Position numbers and translations under genes: made by a program. 63,561 nucleotides of DNA. It comes from Candidatus Dadabacteria bacterium. Lineage in GTDB: Bacteria; Desulfobacterota_D; UBA1144; Nemesobacterales; UBA2774. The first letter of the stretch is position 1, and every line of letters begins with the position of its first letter. Under the pieces are notes generated by a model. The model had not been told where the DNA came from. It was given only the letters and a program-made list of their open reading frames with translations, and did not search any database. This document shows, piece by piece, positions 54,336 through 61,449 of the stretch. Location: contig JAHKKQ010000001.1 of NCBI GenBank assembly GCA_020027805.1, positions 1-63,561 of the forward strand, read 5' to 3'.

Positions 54336-55142
54336 ATGGGAAAGGTTATATGTGTGGCGAATCAAAAAGGCGGGGTAGGTAAGACTACTACGGTCATAAA
54401 CCTCGCCGCGTCTCTCGCGGCCGCGCAAAAAAAGACCTTATTCATCGATTTCGACCCTCAAGCCAATGCGACGAGCGGTGTAGGGATCAACAAGGATGAA
54501 ATCAAAAAAACCATCTACGATGCGATCATCGGCGAAGTGAACATAAGGGATATAACAATTGACATTGAGCCCGAATTTCTCAAGGGGTATTTGACCGTGG
54601 TCCCAGCCAGCCCCGATCTCACGGGGGCCGAAATTGAGCTGATACATTTCGAGAACAGAGAACAGAAGCTCAAAGAGGCGATAAGCGATATCATCAGCGA
54701 GTATGACTATATTTTTATTGACTGCCCCCCTTCACTGAGTCTCCTTACGGTCAACGCTCTCACGGCCGCGGATTCCGTCCTCGTGCCCGTGCAGTGTGAA
54801 TACTACGCGCTCGAAGGGCTCGGCCAGCTGAAACGCACGATTTCGCTTATACGCCAAAGAATCAATCCCGAGCTCAAAGTCGAGGGCTATCTGCTCACCA
54901 TGTTCGATTCGAGGAACAAGATCTGCCATGTCGTTGCGAACGAGCTCAAGACCTATTTCAGCGAAGAGGTATTCGAAACCATCATCTACAGGAACGTGAG
55001 GCTCGCCGAATCCCCGAGCCACGGCAAACCGATTTTGCTCTATGATGTAAAATCGATCGGAGCACAGACATATATCTCGCTTGCGCAGGAAATAATCGCA
55101 AGGAACGGAGGGGACGCAATTGAAAAAAGCTACGTTGGGTAG
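54336..55142 (+). CDS. parA: chromosome-partitioning ATPase
   Basis: Soj/ParA Walker-type ATPase acting with ParB at the origin. 268 residues; deviant Walker A KGGVGKTTT at residues 11-19, Walker A' DFDPQANAT near 40, and IDCPPSLSLL near 128. GGGGAGAGGG precedes the ATG. The end overlaps parB by 23 bases. Confidence 0.96.
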   Translation: MGKVICVANQKGGVGKTTTVINLAASLAAAQKKTLFIDFDPQANATSGVGINKDEIKKTIYDAIIGEVNIRDITIDIEPEFLKGYLTVVPASPDLTGAEIELIHFENREQKLKEAISDIISEYDYIFIDCPPSLSLLTVNALTAADSVLVPVQCEYYALEGLGQLKRTISLIRQRINPELKVEGYLLTMFDSRNKICHVVANELKTYFSEEVFETIIYRNVRLAESPSHGKPILLYDVKSIGAQTYISLAQEIIARNGGDAIEKSYVG

Positions 55143-55959
55143 AGGACTCGATGCCCTGTTGCCGAAAGAGAACAGAGAGCCGGGGCTTACGCTCGTCAGC
55201 ATCCATGAGATCAGGCCCAATACGCGTCAGCCGAGGAAGGATTTCGACGATGACACCATTGCCGAGCTCACGGCTTCTATCAAGGAGAAGGGCATCATTC
55301 AGCCGATAGTCGTCCGCCAGTCAGGGAGCGGGTACGAGATAATCGCGGGTGAAAGAAGGTGGAGGGCGGCGCAGAGGGCCGGCATCGTAAAGGTCCCTGT
55401 AGTAGTTAAAGACGCTACAGACATGGAGGCTCTCGAGCTCGCGCTCATCGAGAACCTTCAGAGAGAGGACCTGAACCCGATCGAAGAGGCCTCCGGATAC
55501 CAGCATTTAATAGAGGTCTACGGGCTTACTCATGAAGAGGTGTCCGTACAGATAGGCAAAGACAGGTCGACGATTACGAACCATCTCCGGCTGCTCAGGC
55601 TCTCCGAGGAGGCGAAGCGCGCGCTTATCGAGGGGGAAATAACCGCGGGGCATGCCCGTGCCCTCCTCAGTCTTGAGTCTATCTCCGATGCGAACCTCGT
55701 TCTTCAGGCCATACGGAAGAAGAAACTCTCGGTAAGGACGACCGAAAGCCTCATCCGGAACATGTCGAAGGAAAAGCGGCCGGGGATAAAGCCCGTGAGC
55801 GCGGACCCGTATCTGGAGAGGATCGCCGACGATTTGAAGGGGGCGCTCAGCACGCAGGTAAGGATTATATATAATAAAGGTAAGGGCAGGATCGAGATCG
55901 ATTACTATTCCGACGACGAGCTCGAGAGGCTCTTATCGGCTCTTTTGGGAAACAAATAA
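55120..55959 (+). CDS. parB: chromosome-partitioning protein
   Basis: 279-residue CTPase and parS-binding protein. Motifs: LGRGLDALLP at the start, RQPRKDFDDDTIAEL, GERRWRAAQRAG (CTP/nuclease-like domain) and LIENLQREDLNPIEEA, then the HTH with IGKDRSTITNHLRLL. Starts at TTG 55120 with GGAGGGG upstream. No parS sequence (TGTTTCACGTGAAACA) was found in the window. Confidence 0.95.
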   Translation: MKKATLGRGLDALLPKENREPGLTLVSIHEIRPNTRQPRKDFDDDTIAELTASIKEKGIIQPIVVRQSGSGYEIIAGERRWRAAQRAGIVKVPVVVKDATDMEALELALIENLQREDLNPIEEASGYQHLIEVYGLTHEEVSVQIGKDRSTITNHLRLLRLSEEAKRALIEGEITAGHARALLSLESISDANLVLQAIRKKKLSVRTTESLIRNMSKEKRPGIKPVSADPYLERIADDLKGALSTQVRIIYNKGKGRIEIDYYSDDELERLLSALLGNK

Positions 55960-55982
55960 AACAGGTATCGAATGGAATTCAT

Positions 55983-56234
55983 ATGAAGGAATTTAAAGTC
56001 AAAGTGGAAGTGAGGCTGAAGCCGGTCGTCCTCGACCCCCAGGGGAAGTCGGTGTTGTCTGCGCTGGCGAACCTCGGATTCGAAGAAGTACGCGACGCCA
56101 GGGTGGGGAAGCTTATAGAGTTAAGGATAAGGGACGGAAGCGCGGAGAGCGTGAGGAATCGGGTCGACGAAATGTGCCGAAAGCTTCTTTCGAATCCCGT
56201 GATAGAGGACTTCGTAGTCAATATCGAGGAATAG
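55983..56234 (+). CDS. purS: phosphoribosylformylglycinamidine synthase subunit PurS
   Basis: Small (83 residues) structural subunit linking PurL and PurQ in purine synthesis. VEVRLKPVVLDPQGKSV at the start and the C-terminal NPVIEDFVVNIEE are typical. The stop is one base before the purQ ATG, so translation is coupled. Confidence 0.93.
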   Translation: MKEFKVKVEVRLKPVVLDPQGKSVLSALANLGFEEVRDARVGKLIELRIRDGSAESVRNRVDEMCRKLLSNPVIEDFVVNIEE

Positions 56235-56235
56235 C

Positions 56236-56955
56236 ATGTACAAATTCGGCGTTATCGTATTCCCGGGGTCCAACTGCGATCACGACAGCTACCACGCGAT
56301 CAAGCACGTGATGGGGCAGGACTGCGAGTTCGTATGGCACGAGGACACGAACCTCGGCAGGTTCGACTGCATTATCATTCCCGGCGGCTTTTCTTACGGC
56401 GATTATCTGAGGACAGGCGCCATAGCGAGCCTGTCACCGATCATGGATTCCGTTGAAAAATTCGCATCCCGGGGTGGGCCGGTCCTGGGGACCTGCAACG
56501 GGTTTCAGATACTGGTCGAGGCGGGCCTCCTTCCGGGCGTGCTGATCAGGAACTCTTCGCTCCAGTTCGTGTGCAGGTGGGTTAATATAAGGGTGGAGAA
56601 TAATAAAACCGCATTCACGGGGAACCTGAAAGGGGGGGACGTGCTCAGAATCCCGGTTGCTCACGGCGAGGGCAGTTATTATTGCACGGGCGAAGACCTG
56701 AAAGCGCTCGAGGAAAATTCACAGGTCGTATTCAGGTATTGCGACGGTGAAGGGAACGTGACGCCCGAATCCAATCCGAACGGGTCTATCGGGAACATTG
56801 CGGGAATATGCAGCAAAGCCGGGAACGTGCTCGGAATGATGCCCCATCCGGAGAGGTGCTCGGAGAGCGTCCTCGGCGGCGCCGGCGGAAAACTCATATT
56901 CGAGTCTGTAATCTCGTGGCTCGGTCACGGTAAAAAGACGAAAAGCAAGGCATAA
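56236..56955 (+). CDS. purQ: phosphoribosylformylglycinamidine synthase subunit PurQ (glutaminase)
   Basis: Supplies ammonia from glutamine for the fourth step of purine biosynthesis. 239 residues with VIVFPGSNCDHD near the start, IPGGFSYGDYLR, the nucleophile GTCNGFQIL (Cys near 85) and the HPER catalytic histidine near 214. PurL is not in the window. Confidence 0.95.
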   Translation: MYKFGVIVFPGSNCDHDSYHAIKHVMGQDCEFVWHEDTNLGRFDCIIIPGGFSYGDYLRTGAIASLSPIMDSVEKFASRGGPVLGTCNGFQILVEAGLLPGVLIRNSSLQFVCRWVNIRVENNKTAFTGNLKGGDVLRIPVAHGEGSYYCTGEDLKALEENSQVVFRYCDGEGNVTPESNPNGSIGNIAGICSKAGNVLGMMPHPERCSESVLGGAGGKLIFESVISWLGHGKKTKSKA

Positions 56956-56966
56956 AAGGCGGAAGT

Positions 56967-57113
56967 ATGACGAAGATACTATTAATAGTGTTGATAATCC
57001 TGATTGCTTTCTGGCTCGGAAAAATGTCTGCCGAGGGGAAGCGGAAGGACCTGTCAAAGAGGAATTCTGAACCTGAGAACCCGGTCATAGATATAACAGC
57101 GGAGGACAAGTGA
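56967..57113 (+). CDS. very short membrane-anchored protein (48 residues)
   Basis: Not recognised. ATG 56967 to TGA 57111. One N-terminal membrane segment (ILLIVLIILIAFWLG, residues 4-18) and a charged cytosolic or periplasmic tail ending in ITAEDK. GGCGGAAG is just before the ATG, eleven bases behind purQ. Coding is plausible but not proven. Confidence 0.5.
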   Translation: MTKILLIVLIILIAFWLGKMSAEGKRKDLSKRNSEPENPVIDITAEDK

Positions 57114-57286
57114 TCCTGTACTGTCCGGATTTGAGCGAATAGGGCCCCCGAAGAAATCCAAAGAGACTCGGATTAATGAGCAGCCTTTCAAGCGGAGCGG
57201 GTTTGTGCGGGTTATAGCCATGTGGTACTCTTTGGAATACAATTATTTAAATTTTAAAGGGGGATAGTGCGGGAGGTAAGTGAGAA

Positions 57287-57523
57287 ATGGAGACTCGGAA
57301 GGTCGATACACAGATAAATATTACCAAAGAGATTTGCCCGATGACGTACGTGAAAACCAAGCTCAAGCTTGAAACCATGTCTTCGGGGCAGGTGCTCGAA
57401 GTCATACTCAGGGATGGGGAGCCCTTAACCAACGTTCCCAAGAGTATCATGGCCGAAGGACATAAAATTCTCGATGTCAGGCAGGATGGAGAGTTCTACA
57501 AACTCCTTATTGAGCGTCGTTGA
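57287..57523 (+). CDS. TusA-family sulfur carrier
   Basis: 78-residue protein that carries persulfide sulfur on a cysteine. The family motif CPMTYVKTK is near residue 17; usually CPxP. No Gly-Gly C-terminus. First gene of a tight operon with a cysteine synthase, a JAMM peptidase and an E1-like enzyme. GGGAGG precedes the ATG. Confidence 0.88.
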   Translation: METRKVDTQINITKEICPMTYVKTKLKLETMSSGQVLEVILRDGEPLTNVPKSIMAEGHKILDVRQDGEFYKLLIERR

Positions 57524-58470
57524 TGGATTATTCCCTGGCAAGAAAAAAATCGCTTGAAACGAGACTGAAGAAGGCGGATTCCGTAATCGAATTGGTTGGG
57601 GATACCCCGCTTATCAAGCTGACTCACGTTACGGAAGGTCTCTCTCCCGGTGTCGAGGTCTACGCCAAGGCGGAATGGTTTAACCCCGGGGGCTCCGTAA
57701 AGGACAGGCCCGCCCTCTGGATGATCCTCGACGGGATCCGTACCGGAAAGCTCACTGCCGATAAAATTCTGATGGATTCCTCCTCCGGGAACACGGCTAT
57801 CGCCTACGCCATGATGGGCGCCGCCCTCGGGTATAAAGTGGAGCTCGTGATACCTGAAAATATCAATATCGAGAGAAAAAAGACCCTTCAGGCCTTCGGC
57901 TCGAAGATTATATACTCCGACCCCCTCGAGGGATCTGACGGGGCGATAAGGCTTGCGAGAAAGCTTAAGGCCGAAAACCCCGAAAAATATTTCATGCCCG
58001 ATCAATACAACAACCCCGAGAATCCGAAATCGCATTACGATTCCACTGCCGTGGAAATCTGGGAGCAGACAGAGGGGAGGGTAACTCACTTTGTTGCCGG
58101 GCTTGGCACGAGCGGGACTTTTATGGGCACGTCGAAGAGGTTAAAGGAGCTCAATCCCGATATAGTAGCTATAGCGGTCGAGCCCGCCGAAGCCCTGCAC
58201 GGGTTAGAAGGCATGAAGCATATGCCTACCTCGATCGTCCCCGGCATATACGATTCCGCCTACCCCGACGAGCTCATCAGGATTACTACGGAGGACGCCT
58301 ATGATTTCATGAAGGACCTTCTGAAGAAGGAAGGGATTTTCATAGGTCATTCCGGCGGCGCCGTTGCCTTCGCGACAATCGAGTACGCGAAGAAGCTGAA
58401 AGAGGGCGTCCTCGTCACGGTTTTTCCGGACGGGGGGTACAGGTATCTGAGCGGGGGGATCTGGTGGTAA
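57523..58470 (+). CDS. cysM: PLP-dependent cysteine synthase (CysK/CysM)
   Basis: Makes cysteine from O-acetyl- or O-phosphoserine and a sulfur donor. About 315 residues: PLP lysine in NPGGSVKDRPA near 45, SSSGNTAIAYAMMGAALG near 85, GLGTSGTFMGTSKRLKE near 180 and the SGGAV loop near the C-terminus. ATG 57523 overlaps the tusA stop. The context with JAMM and E1 genes, as around mycobacterial CysM, suggests a protein-bound sulfur donor. Confidence 0.92.
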   Translation: MDYSLARKKSLETRLKKADSVIELVGDTPLIKLTHVTEGLSPGVEVYAKAEWFNPGGSVKDRPALWMILDGIRTGKLTADKILMDSSSGNTAIAYAMMGAALGYKVELVIPENINIERKKTLQAFGSKIIYSDPLEGSDGAIRLARKLKAENPEKYFMPDQYNNPENPKSHYDSTAVEIWEQTEGRVTHFVAGLGTSGTFMGTSKRLKELNPDIVAIAVEPAEALHGLEGMKHMPTSIVPGIYDSAYPDELIRITTEDAYDFMKDLLKKEGIFIGHSGGAVAFATIEYAKKLKEGVLVTVFPDGGYRYLSGGIWW

Positions 58471-58877
58471 GGATCCTCGAGTCGGTTCACGGCGGGATTA
58501 TAAAGCACGCAGAGTCGGGCTTCCCCCATGAGGTCTGCGGGGTGCTTATAGGGGCTGACGGCATGATCACGCATTATAGAGAATGCCGGAACCTCAACAC
58601 CGAAAGGGCCCGCGACAGGTATGACCTCGACCCCGTATCGTTTAAGGAGGCCGACGAATGGGCGAGGGGGAGCGGCCTCGAGATAGTGGGCATATACCAC
58701 TCGCACCCCGACCACCCGTCAATCGCCTCCGAAACGGACAGGCAGAGGGCGTGGCCCGAATGGGTATACATGATTTTCTCTATAAACGCCGGTACATATA
58801 ACGACACCCGGGCCTGGGTGCTCGAGGATTTCGATTCCGGGTTTATTGAAGACGCAGTAGAATTAGTTGAGGGCTGA
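58464..58877 (+). CDS. JAMM/MPN+ (M67) metallopeptidase
   Basis: Zinc isopeptidase of the Mec/RadC-JAB1 class that cleaves cysteine from a ThiS-like carrier in the known mycobacterial pathway. 137 residues, with HEVCGVLIG near the start and the metal motif HSHPDHPSIASETD. Starts at GTG 58464 and overlaps the cysM end by seven bases. Confidence 0.87.
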   Translation: MVRILESVHGGIIKHAESGFPHEVCGVLIGADGMITHYRECRNLNTERARDRYDLDPVSFKEADEWARGSGLEIVGIYHSHPDHPSIASETDRQRAWPEWVYMIFSINAGTYNDTRAWVLEDFDSGFIEDAVELVEG

Positions 58878-59706
58878 GAGGAAAGTGCGGTTAACGGAAG
58901 AGCAGATATACAGGTACAGCAGGCACATACTGCTGCCCGAGGTCGGGGGCGCCGGACAGGAGATGCTCCTCAAGTCGAAGGTATTCTGCCTCGGGATCGG
59001 GGGGCTCGGATCGCCCGCAGCTCTTTATCTGGCGGCTGCCGGGGTGGGCACTATAGGCATAGCCGACTCTGACAGGGTGGATATATCGAACCTCCACAGG
59101 CAGGTGCTCCATTACACCGAAGACATAGGCAAACCCAAAACGGAATCGGCCGGTGAGAAGCTCGAAAAGTTAAACCCGGACGTAAGTATCATCCTCCATG
59201 AGGGGCACGTTACAAAGGACAACATACGCGAAATAATAAGGGACTACGATATAGTCGTCGACGGCTCGGATAATTTCCCGACGAGATACCTTGCGAACGA
59301 CGCATGTTATTTCGAGAAGAAGACGCTGGTGTCGGGCGCAATATTCCAGTTCGAAGGACAGGTCGCCGTATTCAAGACACAAGCGGGCGGGGCTTGTTAC
59401 AGGTGCCTCTATCCGGAGCTCCCGCCGAAGGGTATGGTCCCGAGCTGCCAGGAGGCGGGCATACTGGGTGCCGCGGCGGGCACGATAGGCACGATGCAGG
59501 CTCTCGAGACGCTGAAGCAGATACTCGGGATAGGCGAGCCGCTCACGGACCACCTGCTCGTATTCAACGCCCTTAACATGTCGTTCAATTCACTCGCGAT
59601 CAAGAAAGACCCCGGCTGCCGGCTCTGCGGCGCAAGCCCCACGATCCACGGCGTCGAAGAGGTCTCCCAGCCCGACTGCGCGATCGAAGGCTCACCCCTT
59701 TCCTGA
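58867..59706 (+). CDS. moeB: MoeB/ThiF/HesA E1-like adenylyltransferase
   Basis: Activates the C-terminus of a ubiquitin-like sulfur carrier with ATP. 279 residues: RYSRHILLPEVGGAGQE, GIGGLGSPAALYLAAAGVGTIGIAD, DNFPTRYLANDAC and CYRCLYPELPP; the zinc cysteines occur at CYRC and CRLCG. Start: TTG 58867, or GTG 58885 which has a nearby GAGAGG. No rhodanese domain. Its natural carrier substrate is not in the window. Confidence 0.9.
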   Translation: MRAERKVRLTEEQIYRYSRHILLPEVGGAGQEMLLKSKVFCLGIGGLGSPAALYLAAAGVGTIGIADSDRVDISNLHRQVLHYTEDIGKPKTESAGEKLEKLNPDVSIILHEGHVTKDNIREIIRDYDIVVDGSDNFPTRYLANDACYFEKKTLVSGAIFQFEGQVAVFKTQAGGACYRCLYPELPPKGMVPSCQEAGILGAAAGTIGTMQALETLKQILGIGEPLTDHLLVFNALNMSFNSLAIKKDPGCRLCGASPTIHGVEEVSQPDCAIEGSPLS

Positions 59707-59718
59707 CGCCTCTCGAAC

Positions 59719-59747
59719 TTGACAACCCCCCCTCGCTCCCACATACT
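59719..59747 (+). promoter_or_regulatory. candidate promoter of nuoN
   Basis: TTGACA at 59719-59724 and CATACT at 59742-59747 are 17 bp apart. The C-rich spacer makes it a weaker candidate. Confidence 0.35.
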
Positions 59748-59803
59748 AAACTCCCGAAAATCCACCTCGCTTATTACGCACACTTAAGTCGGAGAATTCC
59801 TGA

Positions 59804-61267
59804 ATGGATCTGAGCGAAGTTCTTAAAAGCACCCTGCTCATAGGCCCCGAAATCTCTTTAATTGCTGCCGGAATTGTACTCATGGTCCTCGACCCGATAA
59901 CCAGGGGCGAGGTGAAAAAGAACCTTTTCTGGATTGCCCTTGCCGGGCTCGCGGTCGGTTTCATTCTGAATTTAAAGAGGTTCGGCGGCGATACGTCCGC
60001 TTTTTCAGGGGCGCTGTCGCTCGACCAGTTTGCCGCGTACTTCAACGTTATTTTCTTACTAGGCGCAGCAGTCGCAGTCGTTTTCTCAAAGGATTATTTG
60101 ACCGGCTTCATACATTACACGAGCGAATTCTATGCCCTCATACTTTTTTCCACTTCAGGGATGATGATCCTGGCCTCGGCCACGGAATTCATGTCCCTTT
60201 TTCTCGGCTTCGAGATAATGTCCATTTCCGTTTACGTTATGTCGGCCTTTAACAGGAGCTCCCCGCGCTCGACCGAAGCGGGTATCAAGTATCTCGTTCT
60301 GGGCGGTTTCTCCTCGGCGATACTCCTTTACGGGATAGCGCTTCTTTACGGCGCGTCGGGCTCGATTTACCTGAGCGAGATATTCAAAAATTTCGACGTC
60401 GCGAACCCGCTCTTCGTAGCCGGAAGCGCACTCGTGCTCGTGGGATTCCTCTTCAAGATAGGCGCGTTCCCCCTCCACCAGTGGGTGCCCGACGTTTACG
60501 AAGGGGCCCCCATGACGGCTACCGCTTTTATGTCAGTCGGGGTGAAGGCCGCGGCCTTCGCGATTCTGCTGAGGGTGATTTTCGAGGGTTTTTACCAGCT
60601 CCAGGTGAGCATAATGCCCGTCCTCTGGATAGTAGCGATATTCACAATGATAGTCGGCAATATCGCGGCCATAACACAGAAGAGCATAAAACGCATGCTC
60701 GCATACTCGAGCATAGCGCACGCGGGATATGCACTCGTGGGCGTTGTGGCGGCTTACGGCGGGAAGGAGCTCGGCGTCGGGAGCGTTATTTACTACCTCT
60801 TCGCCTACACGTTCATGAACCTGGGGGCATTCGGCGTATTGTCCTACCTCTCCCGCGACGGGCATGAGTGCGAGACGTTCGAGGACATTGCGGGGCTCTG
60901 GGGAAAGCGGCCGTTCCTCGCCCTTGCGCTCGGCGTATTCATGTTCTCGTTAGCCGGCATTCCGCCCACTATAGGCTTCTTCGCAAAGTACAGGGTGTTC
61001 TTATCCGCCGTGCAGGCCGGATTTTACTGGCTCGCCGTAATCGGCATACTGAGCAGCGTAGTCTCCGCCTATTATTATCTGAGAGTGCTTGTGTACGCGT
61101 ACATGAAGGAAGAGACAGTCGCCTTCCCATCATTCAAAATCGCGTCTTCGGTCGCGCTTGTCGTCCTTTCCCTGGGAACGCTCCTCCTGGGCGTGTTCCC
61201 GCTCGATTCCTGGGACCTGGCAATAAAGGCCGCGGGCTCCGTTCTGATGGCGTTTCACGGCGGCTGA
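59804..61267 (+). CDS. nuoN: NADH-quinone oxidoreductase subunit N
   Basis: Antiporter-like membrane subunit of complex I that pumps protons. 487 residues with 14 membrane segments; FMSLFLGFEIMSISVYV holds the TM5 glutamate, GFLFKIGAFPLHQWVPDVYEGAP the TM7 lysine and region, and ITQKSIKRMLAYSSIAHAGYALVG the TM8 part. No other nuo gene borders it; upstream is the E1 gene and downstream ftsK. Confidence 0.95.
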   Translation: MDLSEVLKSTLLIGPEISLIAAGIVLMVLDPITRGEVKKNLFWIALAGLAVGFILNLKRFGGDTSAFSGALSLDQFAAYFNVIFLLGAAVAVVFSKDYLTGFIHYTSEFYALILFSTSGMMILASATEFMSLFLGFEIMSISVYVMSAFNRSSPRSTEAGIKYLVLGGFSSAILLYGIALLYGASGSIYLSEIFKNFDVANPLFVAGSALVLVGFLFKIGAFPLHQWVPDVYEGAPMTATAFMSVGVKAAAFAILLRVIFEGFYQLQVSIMPVLWIVAIFTMIVGNIAAITQKSIKRMLAYSSIAHAGYALVGVVAAYGGKELGVGSVIYYLFAYTFMNLGAFGVLSYLSRDGHECETFEDIAGLWGKRPFLALALGVFMFSLAGIPPTIGFFAKYRVFLSAVQAGFYWLAVIGILSSVVSAYYYLRVLVYAYMKEETVAFPSFKIASSVALVVLSLGTLLLGVFPLDSWDLAIKAAGSVLMAFHGG

Positions 61268-61405
61268 GCAATTCTAATTTCCTGCTTTTATTAGATAATT
61301 TCCCTTTTCTATCAGTGGTTCCCGCCTGATTATATGAATCCGCGCGCACGTATAGGGCAATTTATTCCTATATTGGCGTAGTTGTAACTTTGAAAATCAA
61401 CAATT

Positions 61406-61434
61406 TTGATTACTTAAACCGGATATTGTATAAT
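61406..61434 (+). promoter_or_regulatory. promoter of ftsK
   Basis: TTGATT at 61406-61411 and a consensus TATAAT at 61429-61434, 17 bp apart. The transcript would begin about 61441, only some nine bases before the ftsK ATG, so the mRNA may be nearly leaderless. Confidence 0.65.
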
Positions 61435-61449
61435 TAGCTTTAAGAATAG

